In this document: one piece after another, positions 26,297-34,790 of the stretch
Layout: every line of letters starts with the position of its first letter
Numbering within the stretch: position 1 is the first letter of the stretch
Assembly: GCF_017874715.1 (NCBI RefSeq)
Contig: NZ_JAGGLR010000009.1
Location: 124,001 to 188,000, forward strand
Reading direction: 5' to 3'
Origin: Streptomyces iranensis
Lineage (GTDB): Bacteria > Actinomycetota > Actinomycetes > Streptomycetales > Streptomycetaceae
Length of the DNA: 64,000 nucleotides
The notes under the pieces: model-generated
Database searches by the model: none
The model's input: only the letters and a program-made list of their open reading frames with translations
What the model was told of the DNA's origin: nothing
Position numbers and translations under genes: made by a program

Positions 26297-27067
26297 ATGC
26301 AGACGAACATCACCTACAGCAGCTTTGTCGCGGTCGGCGACTCCTTCACCGAGGGCATGTCGGACGCGCTTCCCGACGGCACCTACCGAGGCTGGGCGGA
26401 TCTGCTCGCCGGGCGGCTCGCCGCCCGCGGCCCCGGCTTCCGCTACGCCAACCTCGCGGTCCGCGGCAAGCTCATCGGGCAGATCGTCGAGGAGCAGACG
26501 GGCCCGGCGGCGGCCATGGGCGCCGACCTGGTGACCCTGGTCGGCGGGCTGAACGATGTGCTGCGGCCGAAATGCGACGTGGACCAGGTGTGCGGACTGC
26601 TGGAGGAGGCCGTCGAGCGGCTGGCGCCCAGCTGCAAACGGCTGGTGCTGATGCGCAGCCCGGGTCGGCGCGGACCGGTGCTGGAGCGGTTCCTGCCCCG
26701 GATGGAGCGGCTGTTCGCGTTCATCGACGAACTCGGCGCGCGGCATGACGCGACCGTCGTGGACCTGTACGCCTCCGACGCCGTCGGGGACCCCCGGATG
26801 TGGCACGAGGACCGGCTGCATCTGAACGCCGAGGGGCACCGGCGGGTCGCCGAGGCCGTATGGCAGGCGCTGGGCCTCGAGCCGGAGGAGGACTGGAACG
26901 CGCCCCTGCCGCCCGCGGTGCCCGTCGGGTGGCTGGCCCGCCGGACCTCGGATGCGCGGTTCGCCCGCCAGCACCTCGGGCCGTGGATCGGCAGGCGGCT
27001 GACCGGCCGCTCCTCGGGCGACGGACGGGCCCCCAAGCGCGCCGAGCTGCTGCCGTACGAGGACTGA
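26297..27067 (+). CDS. SGNH/GDSL-type hydrolase
   Basis: A 256-residue esterase-like protein. It contains block I FVAVGDSFTEGMSD (nucleophile Ser), block II NLAVRGK, block III LVGGLNDVL (oxyanion Gly/Asn) and block V DRLHLNAEGHRRVA (catalytic Asp-x-x-His). No signal peptide is seen, so it is probably cytoplasmic. The tail after about residue 205 is basic. The substrate is unknown. Confidence 0.9.
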   Translation: MQTNITYSSFVAVGDSFTEGMSDALPDGTYRGWADLLAGRLAARGPGFRYANLAVRGKLIGQIVEEQTGPAAAMGADLVTLVGGLNDVLRPKCDVDQVCGLLEEAVERLAPSCKRLVLMRSPGRRGPVLERFLPRMERLFAFIDELGARHDATVVDLYASDAVGDPRMWHEDRLHLNAEGHRRVAEAVWQALGLEPEEDWNAPLPPAVPVGWLARRTSDARFARQHLGPWIGRRLTGRSSGDGRAPKRAELLPYED

Positions 27068-27162
27068 TCCACGAACCCCAGGTCCAGGGCCGTTCCGCGG
27101 GATCCGTACGGTCTGTTCGGCGGGGTCCCTCGGCCACCGGTCTGGCCTGCGAGGACGGCCAG

Positions 27163-27168
27163 TAGACT
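27163..27168 (+). promoter_or_regulatory. Candidate -10 box (TAGACT) for purB
   Basis: TAGACT lies 2 bases before the GTG at 27171 and 8 before the GTG at 27177. A start of transcription at the usual distance would coincide with the second GTG, giving a leaderless purB mRNA. Confidence 0.45.
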
Positions 27169-27170
27169 CT

Positions 27171-28610
27171 GTGCACGTGACTGGTAAGCCGCGCATTCCG
27201 AACGTCCTGGCCAACCGCTACGCCTCCACGGAGCTGGCCGTCCTGTGGTCCCCCGAGTACAAGGTGACGCTGGAGCGGCGGCTGTGGCTCGCCGTGCTCC
27301 GCGCCCAGAAGGACCTCGGAATCGAGGTGCCGGACGCCGCCCTCGCCGACTACGAGCGGGTCCTGGAGACCGTCGACCTGGCCTCGATCGCCGAGCGCGA
27401 GAAGGTCACCCGCCACGATGTGAAGGCCCGCATCGAGGAGTTCAACGCCCTCGCCGGCCATGAGCACGTCCACAAGGGCATGACCTCCCGCGATCTCACC
27501 GAGAACGTGGAGCAGCTCCAGATCCGGCTCTCCCTGGAGCTGGTGCGGGACCGTACGGTCGCCGTGCTGGCCCGGCTCGGCAAGCTGGCCGCCGACCACG
27601 CCGAGCTGGTGATGGCCGGCCGGTCGCACAATGTCGCGGCGCAGGCCACCACGCTCGGCAAGCGGTTCGCCACCGCGGCGGACGAGCTGCTGGTGGCGTA
27701 CGAACGGCTGGAGAACCTGCTGGGCCGCTATCCGCTGCGGGGCATCAAGGGTCCGGTCGGCACCGCGCAGGACATGCTGGACCTGCTCGGCGGCGACGCG
27801 GCGAAGCTGGCCGAGCTGGAGCGGCGGATCGCCACCCACCTCGGCTTCGGGCAGGCGTTCACCTCCGTCGGCCAGGTCTATCCGCGCTCGCTGGACTACG
27901 ACGTCGTCACCGCGCTGGTGCAGCTGGCCGCGGCCCCGTCCTCGCTGGCCAAGACCATTCGGCTGATGGCCGGGCACGAGCTGGTGACCGAGGGCTTCAA
28001 GCCCGGCCAGGTCGGCTCGTCCGCGATGCCGCACAAGATGAACACCCGCTCCTGCGAGCGCGTGAACGGCCTCGCGGTGATCCTGCGCGGCTACGCCTCG
28101 ATGACCGGGGAGCTGGCGGGCGACCAGTGGAACGAGGGCGATGTCTCCTGCTCGGTGGTGCGCCGGGTCGCGCTGCCGGACGCGTTCTTCGCCTTCGACG
28201 GGCTGCTGGAGACCTTCCTGACCGTGCTGGACGAGTTCGGCGCCTTCCCCGCCGTCGTCGCCCGTGAGCTGGACCGCTACCTCCCCTTCCTCGCCACCAC
28301 GAAGGTGCTGATGGGCGCCGTACGGGCCGGGGTGGGCCGCGAGGTCGCCCATGAGGCGATCAAGGAGCACGCGGTGGGCGCGGCGCTGGCGATGCGCGAG
28401 CGGGGCGCCGAGCGCAATGAGCTGCTCGACTCGCTCGCCTCCGATGAGCGGATCCCGCTGGACCGGGCCGCATTGGGCGCGCTGATGGACGACAAGCTCT
28501 CCTTCACGGGTGCGGCCGCGGACCAGGTAGGCGCGGTGGTCGCCAGGATCGAGGAGATCGTCAAGGAGCGGCCGGAGGCCGCCGCCTACGCTCCCGGCTC
28601 GATCCTCTGA
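27171..28610 (+). CDS. purB: Adenylosuccinate lyase
   Basis: Catalyses two fumarate-releasing steps in purine synthesis (SAICAR to AICAR, adenylosuccinate to AMP). It is 479 residues, with the superfamily signature GSSAMPHKMN, the catalytic-His regions TSRDLTEN and RSHNVAAQATTLG, and NEGDVSCSVVRR. Two GTG codons (27171 and 27177) are possible starts. The later one gives VTGKPRIPN, like relatives, and fits a leaderless transcript from TAGACT. Confidence 0.96.
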   Translation: MHVTGKPRIPNVLANRYASTELAVLWSPEYKVTLERRLWLAVLRAQKDLGIEVPDAALADYERVLETVDLASIAEREKVTRHDVKARIEEFNALAGHEHVHKGMTSRDLTENVEQLQIRLSLELVRDRTVAVLARLGKLAADHAELVMAGRSHNVAAQATTLGKRFATAADELLVAYERLENLLGRYPLRGIKGPVGTAQDMLDLLGGDAAKLAELERRIATHLGFGQAFTSVGQVYPRSLDYDVVTALVQLAAAPSSLAKTIRLMAGHELVTEGFKPGQVGSSAMPHKMNTRSCERVNGLAVILRGYASMTGELAGDQWNEGDVSCSVVRRVALPDAFFAFDGLLETFLTVLDEFGAFPAVVARELDRYLPFLATTKVLMGAVRAGVGREVAHEAIKEHAVGAALAMRERGAERNELLDSLASDERIPLDRAALGALMDDKLSFTGAAADQVGAVVARIEEIVKERPEAAAYAPGSIL

Positions 28611-28618
28611 CGCCGGCG

Positions 28619-29161
28619 ATGACCCCCGCCGAGCTGGAGGCCGCCCGCGACCGCCTCGTCCCCGATGTGGTCGCGGACGGTCTGCGCGTCCTCTTCTGCG
28701 GTATCAACCCGGGGCTGATGACGGCCGCCACCGGCCACCACTTCGCCCGCCCCGGCAACCGGTTCTGGCCCGCCCTGCACGCCTCGGGGTTCACCCCCCG
28801 ACGGCTCGATCCGTCCGAGCAGTCGGAGCTGGTGCGCCATGGGCTCGGCATCACCAACGTGGTGGCGCGCGCCAGTGCCCGAGCCGATGAGCTGAGCGAC
28901 GAGGAGTACCGGGAGGGCGGCCGGATCCTGGAGGAGAAGGTGCTCCGGCTGCGGCCGCGCTGGCTCGCGGTGGCGGGGGTCACCGCCTACCGGGTCGCCT
29001 TCGGCGACAAGAAGGCGAAGATCGGGCCGCAGACGAGGACCATAGGCGAGACCAGGATCTGGGCCCTGCCGAACCCGAGCGGGCTCAACGCGCACTGGAC
29101 GCTGCCCGCCATGGCGGAGGAGTACGGCCGCCTCAGGGCCGCCGCCGAGGCCGACGGCTAG
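28619..29161 (+). CDS. mug: G/U mismatch-specific uracil-DNA glycosylase (Mug/TDG family)
   Basis: A 180-residue base-excision enzyme that removes uracil or thymine opposite guanine. It has the family-2 active-site motif FCGINPGLMTAATGHHFARPGNRFWP and the intercalation loop LPNPSGLNAHWT. It starts 8 bases after purB, with a weak ribosome site, so it is probably cotranscribed. Confidence 0.93.
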   Translation: MTPAELEAARDRLVPDVVADGLRVLFCGINPGLMTAATGHHFARPGNRFWPALHASGFTPRRLDPSEQSELVRHGLGITNVVARASARADELSDEEYREGGRILEEKVLRLRPRWLAVAGVTAYRVAFGDKKAKIGPQTRTIGETRIWALPNPSGLNAHWTLPAMAEEYGRLRAAAEADG

Positions 29162-29225
29162 GCGGACGCCGGTCCCGCTGCGCCCTCGGTTACGCCTGGA
29201 CACCTGAGACATGAGGTGATGCCGT

Positions 29226-29250
29226 CGGCACGGTCACTCGAACCGTGCCG
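29226..29250. terminator. Bidirectional terminator between mug and the Sua5/YciO gene
   Basis: CGGCACGGT-CACTCGA-ACCGTGCCG is a perfect 9-bp stem. It overlaps the stop codon of the minus-strand gene and lies 65 bases after mug. Confidence 0.65.
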
Positions 29251-29854
29251 TGTCGCCTGCCCCTCGGCGTACGATCTCGGCTTCGCCGCCGGACAAGTCG
29301 ATGACCGTGGTCGGCTCGGTGCCGCAGTCACCCGAGTCCACCACGGCGTCCACCACGTGGTCGAGCCGTTCTTTGATCTCCCAGCCCTGCGTCATCGGCT
29401 CGTCCTCATCGGGCAGGAGCAGGGTGCTGGAGAGCAGCGGCTCACCGAGGTCGGCCAGCAGGGCCTGAGTGGCGGCATGGTCAGGAATCCGGACTCCGAC
29501 CGTCTTCTTCTTCGGGTGCAGCAGCTGCCGCGGCACCTCCTTCGTCGCCGGGAGAATGAAGGTGTAACTGCCGGGCGTCGCTGCTTTGATCACACGGAAC
29601 ACATCTTTGTCGACGTGCACGAACTGGCCCAGCTGCGCGAAGTTCTGGCACACCAGCGTGAAGTGGTGACGCTCGTCGAGATTTCGGATCGACCGGATCC
29701 GGCCGAGGCCGTCACGATTGCCCAGCCGGCATCCCAGTGCGAAGCAGGAGTCCGTCGGGTAGGCGACGAGCGCGCCGGAGCGGATCATGTCAGCCACATT
29801 GCTGATGGTGCGCGGCTGTGGATTATCGGGGTGCACATCGAAATACTTCGCCAT
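29234..29854 (-). CDS. Sua5/YciO/YrdC-family protein
   Basis: A 206-residue single-domain member of the threonylcarbamoyl-AMP synthase superfamily, which acts in the t6A tRNA modification. Signs are GALVAYPTDSCFALGCRLG, HHFTLVCQNFAQLGQFV, ATPGSYTFILPAT and VGVRIPDHAATQALL. The YPTDS-x-ALGC form and the length are closer to YciO than to YrdC/TsaC, so true synthase activity is uncertain. Codon use is slightly less GC-biased than in the neighbours. Confidence 0.88.
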   Translation of the reverse strand: MAKYFDVHPDNPQPRTISNVADMIRSGALVAYPTDSCFALGCRLGNRDGLGRIRSIRNLDERHHFTLVCQNFAQLGQFVHVDKDVFRVIKAATPGSYTFILPATKEVPRQLLHPKKKTVGVRIPDHAATQALLADLGEPLLSSTLLLPDEDEPMTQGWEIKERLDHVVDAVVDSGDCGTEPTTVIDLSGGEAEIVRRGAGDTARFE

Positions 29855-29925
29855 CCACCGAGCCTATGCGATCAGGACACCCCGGTCGTTTCGTGCCCCG
29901 GACCAGGCCGGACATCGCTCTGGTG

Positions 29926-30366
29926 TCATATCGTCCCTTCCTCCCCTATCGCCACCAGCAGCTGGAACGGGAGCTCGCGGTCGCCCTGCCCGACCCCCAG
30001 CCCGACCCAGCGGCCGTCGACGCGCCAGACACGCAGCTCGGGTACGTAACCGCACAGCGTGTCCAGCGGGGGCGGGACCGGCTCGCCCATCGCCGAGCGC
30101 TCCAGGGAGTCGGTGAGGTCGAGGACGTCGGGGGCGCCCCACCGTAAGGTCAGCACCTGCGCCAGCACGCTCAGCTCGGCCTCGAACTCCTCCAGCACCT
30201 CCTCGACCCGGGTCAGATCCGCGTCCCAGAAGTCCTCGCTGACGCGGAGGTCGGCGACATGGAAGCCGGGGCCGCTCTCCACCCATCCGTCGGCGGTCCG
30301 CTGCGCGGGGAAGTCCCGCGCGCGCAGCTGATCGATCGTGCTCACATGGTCCGCCGTACTGGTCAT
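29926..30366 (-). CDS. Conserved-looking hypothetical protein
   Basis: A 146-residue soluble acidic protein, not recognised. The ATG at 30366 (MTSTADHVSTIDQLRARDF) is preferred to an upstream Arg-rich extension. The C-terminal segment LRVWRVDGRWVGLGVGQGDRELPFQLLVAIGE looks like an Imm- or SUKH-like beta domain, without firm assignment. It diverges from the ROK regulator across 149 bp. Confidence 0.7.
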   Translation of the reverse strand: MTSTADHVSTIDQLRARDFPAQRTADGWVESGPGFHVADLRVSEDFWDADLTRVEEVLEEFEAELSVLAQVLTLRWGAPDVLDLTDSLERSAMGEPVPPPLDTLCGYVPELRVWRVDGRWVGLGVGQGDRELPFQLLVAIGEEGTI

Positions 30367-30515
30367 GGCGTCAGTAAACCGTGTAGGTCGGACATCTGGC
30401 CGCCCGTCAGGTGACCCGCGCGAGGGCCGGGCGGTCCGAGCTGGGAAGAGGCACTCGCCGCCTCCGCGCCCAGCGGATACGATCCGGCAGATACGCACTG
30501 GGAGGGAGGCCGACG

Positions 30516-31736
30516 TTGGGGCGGCTCACCGGCGGGGATCCGTCTCTGCTGCGACGCATCAACTCCGCCGTGGTCCTGCACGCGCTGCGCGCGGCCACCG
30601 CGTCCGGCACGGCCACCGGCGGTGCCCAGGACGAGGCGGGCGGCTGCGCCGGGAGCGCGAGCCTCACCGATCTGACCCGGGTGACCGGGCTGTCCCGGCC
30701 CACCGTCGAGGGGGTGATCGACGGGCTGGCCGACAGTGGTCTGGTGGTCGAGGTGCCCGCCGAGGAAGGCGGTGTCCGCCGCCAGGGACGCCCCGCGCGC
30801 CGCTTCCGCTTCCGGGCCGAGGCCGGGCATCTGCTGGGCATAGAGATAGGGCCGCACCGGGTGGCCGCGCTCCTGTCGGACCTCGACGGACACGCGCTCG
30901 GCTCGATCGTGCGCGAGGTGTCGGAGAAGGCGTCCGCGGACGAGCGGCTGGAGCGGGTGCGCACCACCGTCGCGGATCTGCTGCGGCGCGCCGGGGTGGC
31001 CCGGTTCTCGCTGCGCGCGGTCGGGGTGGGCAGCCCCGGCGTCGTCGAGGCCGACGGCACCGTCCACCTGTGCACCGCGCTCCCCGGCTGGACCGGGCTG
31101 CCCCTGGGTGAGCGGCTGCGGCGGTCCTTCCGCTGTCCGGTGCTGGTGGAGAACGACGCGAACACGGCCGCGGTGGCCGAGCACTGGAAGGGCGCGGCGG
31201 CCGGTTCGGACGATGTGGTCTTCGTGCTGGCCGGGTTGAGCCCGGGGGCCGGGTCGTTGATCGGCGGGCGGCTCCACCGCGGCTTCGGCGGCGCCGCCGG
31301 GGAGATCGGGGCGCTGCATCTGCTGGGCCGGGAGGCCGCCCCGGAGGAGGTGCTCTCCACGACCGGGGAGCCGCTGAACCCGCTGGACGAGGCGCAGGTG
31401 GCGCATGTCTTCGCGCTGGCCCGGGACGGCGACGCGCGGGCGCGCGCGGCCGTGGACCGCTTCGTCCGCAGGCTGGTGCACGACACGGCGGCCCTGGTGC
31501 TGGCGCTGGACCCCGAGGTCGTGGTGGTGGGCGGCTGGGCCGCCGGTCTTGACGGGGTGCTGGCCCCGCTGCGCGACGAGCTGTCGCGCTACTGTCTGCG
31601 GCCCCCGCAGGTCGCGCTCTCGCTGCTCGGCGAGGCGGCGGTGACCACGGGGGCGCTGCGGCTGGCCCTGGACCATGTGGAGCAGGAGCTGTTCGCGGTC
31701 GACAGCACGGTGACGACCCGCCGCGCGAGCCGCTGA
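30516..31736 (+). CDS. ROK-family transcriptional regulator
   Basis: A 406-residue regulator from a TTG start at 30516, chosen because GGAGGGAGG lies 6 bases upstream; the frame is open back to 30411. An N-terminal winged helix (LTDLTRVTGLSRPTVEGVIDGLADSGLV) precedes a ROK sugar-kinase-like domain (AVGVGSPGVV, LVENDANTAAVAEHWKG, FGGAAGEIGALH). The ATP-binding DxGxT is replaced (IEIGPHRVA) and the zinc-binding Cys cluster is absent, so it should bind a sugar or analogue without kinase activity. The target genes are unknown; none nearby is clearly sugar-related. Confidence 0.88.
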   Translation: MGRLTGGDPSLLRRINSAVVLHALRAATASGTATGGAQDEAGGCAGSASLTDLTRVTGLSRPTVEGVIDGLADSGLVVEVPAEEGGVRRQGRPARRFRFRAEAGHLLGIEIGPHRVAALLSDLDGHALGSIVREVSEKASADERLERVRTTVADLLRRAGVARFSLRAVGVGSPGVVEADGTVHLCTALPGWTGLPLGERLRRSFRCPVLVENDANTAAVAEHWKGAAAGSDDVVFVLAGLSPGAGSLIGGRLHRGFGGAAGEIGALHLLGREAAPEEVLSTTGEPLNPLDEAQVAHVFALARDGDARARAAVDRFVRRLVHDTAALVLALDPEVVVVGGWAAGLDGVLAPLRDELSRYCLRPPQVALSLLGEAAVTTGALRLALDHVEQELFAVDSTVTTRRASR

Positions 31737-31941
31737 CGCGGGAGGCACGGCGGGCGTGGCGTTTCGGGACCGGTGCGCGGCCACGTTGGTGGTGTACGTG
31801 GCCGGGTGGGGCGCGCACACGGCGGCGGCACGGTACACGTACACGTACACGTACACAGGAGCGTGGGGCGGGCTCGGAGCAAGCCGCACCGGGCCCGGAT
31901 CAGTCCCTATTGGGGCTGGATCGCGCCGCATCGAGGCCGGA
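31737..31941. repeat. 205-bp gene-free gap with a four-copy GTACAC repeat
   Basis: GTACAC is repeated four times at 31833-31856. Downstream, three loose copies of GG(C/T)(C)GGATC-like sequence occur before the gntR stop. No gene is supported in either strand. Confidence 0.6.
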
Positions 31942-32685
31942 TCAGCCCGCCAGCAGCTCCTCGCCCGCGTCGCCGAAGGTGAGCCGGCAGGTGTCGGCCC
32001 GGTAGGTGGCCACGGCGACGGCCGCGGGGCGGCCCTGGGCCACATAGCGGGTGGTCACGAGGAGGACGGGGGCGCCGGGCAGCCGGTCGAGCTCCTTGGC
32101 GTCGTCCGCGCGGGCCGAGCCGAGCTCCACGGTCTGCTCACGGCCCTCCAGCTCCAGCCGGCGCAGCTCGCGCAGCACGGCGCGGGCGCGGGCCAGGCCG
32201 CTGGGGGTGTCGATGGCGGCGAGGCCGGGGACGGACTCGGCCGGTACGTACAGCAGCTCGGCGGCGAGCGGCTGGCCGTGGCTCATCCGGGTGCGGCGCA
32301 CCCGGTGGACCGGGGTGTCGGGGTCGATCTCCAGCAGCCGGGCGACCTCGGCGGGCGGGGCCACCTCGGTGCTGTCGACGGTCTGCCAGGTGTTCTCGCC
32401 GGAGGCGTCGGTCCAGCCGTGGGCGTAGTCCCCGACGGCCACGCCGACGCGGGGCGGGGCGACGGTGGTGCCGACGCCGCGGCGGCGCTGCAGCCTGCCC
32501 TCCAGCTCGAGCTGCTCGAGGGCCTGTCGGAGGGTGGCGCGGGCGACGCCGAAGCGGGCGGCCAGCTCACGCTCGTTGGGCAGGATCTCGCCGACCGCGA
32601 ACTCCGAGTCGAGTGCGTCGCTGAGCACGGTCTTCAGATGCCAGTACTTGGGCTCTGGCACCGATTCCAGCTGCGTGGTCCCCAC
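31942..32685 (-). CDS. GntR-family regulator (HutC type, UTRA domain)
   Basis: A 247-residue repressor-type protein. The winged HTH (about 12-80) contains GEILPNERELAARFGVARATLRQALEQLELEGRLQRRRGVGT. The UTRA ligand domain (about 95-240) includes HRVRRTRMSHGQPLAAELLYVPAESVPGL and AVATYRADTCRLTF. Relatives sense sugar phosphates, urocanate or other small metabolites. It diverges from an SDR gene, with a TTGGTC-AA-GACCAA dyad between. Confidence 0.92.
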   Translation of the reverse strand: MGTTQLESVPEPKYWHLKTVLSDALDSEFAVGEILPNERELAARFGVARATLRQALEQLELEGRLQRRRGVGTTVAPPRVGVAVGDYAHGWTDASGENTWQTVDSTEVAPPAEVARLLEIDPDTPVHRVRRTRMSHGQPLAAELLYVPAESVPGLAAIDTPSGLARARAVLRELRRLELEGREQTVELGSARADDAKELDRLPGAPVLLVTTRYVAQGRPAAVAVATYRADTCRLTFGDAGEELLAG

Positions 32686-32797
32686 CCTGTCCCCCTTGAT
32701 TGCGATGGCCGACGGTCCCGCGCGCCTTCACAGTTATGCGCGCTTCTTTATTAAAGGTTGTTGCAGTATCAATGCGACCATAAGGCGGCGTGCGTAC

Positions 32798-32811
32798 TTG
32801 GTCAAGACCAA
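32798..32811. promoter_or_regulatory. GntR/HutC-type operator candidate
   Basis: TTGGTCAAGACCAA is a perfect 6-2-6 dyad that resembles the DasR-family site (TGGTCTAGACCA, from memory). It lies 112 bases upstream of the gntR start and 69 before the SDR start, in an AT-richer segment, so it probably controls both genes. Confidence 0.6.
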
Positions 32812-32880
32812 TCCCTGACCGGTTATCGTCGGTGACCGTCGGAGCAGGATGCGTTACGGGGCGGGAGCTGAGCTGAGCTG

Positions 32881-33633
32881 ATGGGCATGGACCAGGTCAC
32901 GGTGGTCACGGGGGGCAGTCGCGGCATCGGCGCGGCGGTGGCGGTGCGGCTCGCACGCGCCGGGCACAACGTCGCGGTCGGCTACGAGCACGCGCGGGAC
33001 GCGGCGGAGCGGTGGGCGGCGGCGGTGCGCGCGGAGGGTGTGCGGTCGTTGGTCGTCCAGGCCGACACCAGCGACGCGGAGCAGGTCGAGGCGATGTTCG
33101 ACCGGGTGCTGGAGGAACTGGGTCCGATCACCGGCCTGGTCAACAACGCCGGGATCACGGGGCCGTTGGGCCGCTTCACCGAGACCTCACCGGAGGTGAT
33201 GCGGCGCGTCGTGGACGTCAATGTGACCGGGGCCCTGCTGTGCGCCCGGCGCGCAGCGCGCGAGATGTCCACGCGCCACGGCGGGCAGGGCGGCGCCATC
33301 GTCAACATCTCCTCGGGCGCGGCGACGACCGGCAGCCCCGGGGAGTATGTGCACTACGCGGCCAGCAAGGCGGCGGTCGACGCGATGACCGTCGGGCTGT
33401 CGAAGGAGCTGGCGGCGGAGGGGATCCGGGTCAACTCGGTCCAGCCCGGGATGACGCTCACCGACATCCACGAGCGGATGGGCGACCCCGAGCGGCCGTG
33501 GCGCGTCCAGGGGCGGGTGCCGATGGGGCGGCCGGGCGAGCCGGAGGAGATCGCGGGCGCGGTGGCGTGGCTGCTGTCGCCGGAGGCGTCGTACACGACA
33601 GGGGCGGTGCTGCGGGTCGCGGGCGGGCTGTAG
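32881..33633 (+). CDS. SDR-family oxidoreductase (FabG-like)
   Basis: A 250-residue classical SDR. NAD(P) site VVTGGSRGIGAAVAV, NNAG motif LVNNAGITG, catalytic Ser in IVNISSGAA and Tyr-x3-Lys in YVHYAASKAAVDAM, PGM instead of PG-T at VNSVQPGMTLTD. The best match is to sugar or polyol dehydrogenases and FabG-like reductases. An ATG at 32887 is an alternative start. It is followed by a hairpin terminator and probably controlled by the divergent GntR protein. Confidence 0.9.
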   Translation: MGMDQVTVVTGGSRGIGAAVAVRLARAGHNVAVGYEHARDAAERWAAAVRAEGVRSLVVQADTSDAEQVEAMFDRVLEELGPITGLVNNAGITGPLGRFTETSPEVMRRVVDVNVTGALLCARRAAREMSTRHGGQGGAIVNISSGAATTGSPGEYVHYAASKAAVDAMTVGLSKELAAEGIRVNSVQPGMTLTDIHERMGDPERPWRVQGRVPMGRPGEPEEIAGAVAWLLSPEASYTTGAVLRVAGGL

Positions 33634-33639
33634 CGGCGG

Positions 33640-33665
33640 CCGCGCACGGTCGGCGGCGTGCGCGG
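33640..33665 (+). terminator. Terminator after the SDR gene
   Basis: CCGCGCAC and GTGCGCGG pair perfectly around 10 bases, 6 bases after the SDR stop. Confidence 0.6.
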
Positions 33666-33798
33666 TCCGGGCCGTCGGTTATCGATATCGGCCATTACCG
33701 GTATCGGCCATCGGGTCTACCCTCCGGTAACTCTTGCTGACATGCTGTCTCATACGCCGCGTGCGCCTGCCGGAACGCCGACCGTGAGGAGCCACCCG

Positions 33799-34629
33799 AT
33801 GCCCGCGTCCCTCTCCTTCTCCGTCGCCACCCCCGGCGGCCCCCGCACCGCCCGGGTCGTCCACGAACGGCGCGGCGCGGGACGGCCGTTGGTGCTGCTG
33901 CACGGCATCGGCCACCACTGGCAGGCGTGGGAGCCGGTGCTGGACATCCTCGCCGTCGACCGCGATGTGATCGCCGTGGATCTGCCCGGCTTCGGGGCGT
34001 CGGACGCGCTGCCGGACGGCATCCCGTACGACCTCGACGGCGTCATACCCGTGCTCGACGCGCTCTTCGAGGCCCTCGGCGTCGAACGCCCCGACGTGGC
34101 CGGGAACTCGCTCGGCGGGCTGATCGCCCTGGAGCTGGGCCGACTCGGACTCGTACGGTCCGTCACCGCGCTGTCGCCCGCCCGGTTCTGGACCGAGGCC
34201 GAGCGCCGCTACGCCTTCGGCGTGCTGGCCGCGATGCGGGCCGGGGCGCGGGCGCTGCCGCCGCCCATGGTGGCGTGGCTGGCCCGCGGCGCGGCCGGAC
34301 GGGCCGCGCTGACCGGCGCCATCTACGCCCGGCCCGCGCGGCGTTCACCGGACGCCGTCGTCGCCGAGACGCGGGCGATGCGCGAGGCGGCCGGCTTCGG
34401 CGCCACGCTGGCCGCCGGAAGCTCCGGACTGTTCACACACGACATCCCCGATGTCCCGGTCACCATCGCCTGGGGCTCTCGCGACCGGGTGTTGCCGCGC
34501 CGCCAGGGCGTCCGCGCCAAGCAGGTGATCCCCGGCGCCCGGCTGGTCCGCCTCCCCGGCTGCGGCCATGTGCCCATGAACGACGATCCCGCGCTGGTCG
34601 CCCGCGTCATCCTGGACGGCAGCCGCTGA
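33799..34629 (+). CDS. Alpha/beta hydrolase
   Basis: A 276-residue cytoplasmic hydrolase. The oxyanion HG motif is in LVLLHGIGHHWQAWEPV, the nucleophile elbow is GNSLGG, the acid is in AWGSRDRVLP and the catalytic His in PGCGHVPMNDDP. GAGGAG lies 9 bases before the ATG at 33799; upstream codons read promoter-like sequence with a repeated TATCGGCCAT. The substrate is unknown. Confidence 0.9.
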   Translation: MPASLSFSVATPGGPRTARVVHERRGAGRPLVLLHGIGHHWQAWEPVLDILAVDRDVIAVDLPGFGASDALPDGIPYDLDGVIPVLDALFEALGVERPDVAGNSLGGLIALELGRLGLVRSVTALSPARFWTEAERRYAFGVLAAMRAGARALPPPMVAWLARGAAGRAALTGAIYARPARRSPDAVVAETRAMREAAGFGATLAAGSSGLFTHDIPDVPVTIAWGSRDRVLPRRQGVRAKQVIPGARLVRLPGCGHVPMNDDPALVARVILDGSR

Positions 34630-34704
34630 CGGCCCCGCCGCCTCCGTACGTCAACCTCCGCACCGCACGCGGCCGGGGTCTTTACTCCGGGCGGCCGCAC
34701 CGTT

Positions 34705-34726
34705 GTTCACTGGGCGTTCGCAAGAG
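34705..34726 (+). promoter_or_regulatory. Candidate PHO box upstream of phoD
   Basis: GTTCACTGGGC followed directly by GTTCGCAAGAG gives two 11-base direct-repeat units, matching the remembered Streptomyces PhoP unit GTTCACCC-like pattern. It ends 64 bases before the phoD start. Confidence 0.6.
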
Positions 34727-34790
34727 CGGCACCTTGCACCGATAACAAACACAACAGCACAGCGGTTCTACGAGCGACGGAGGGCACACC

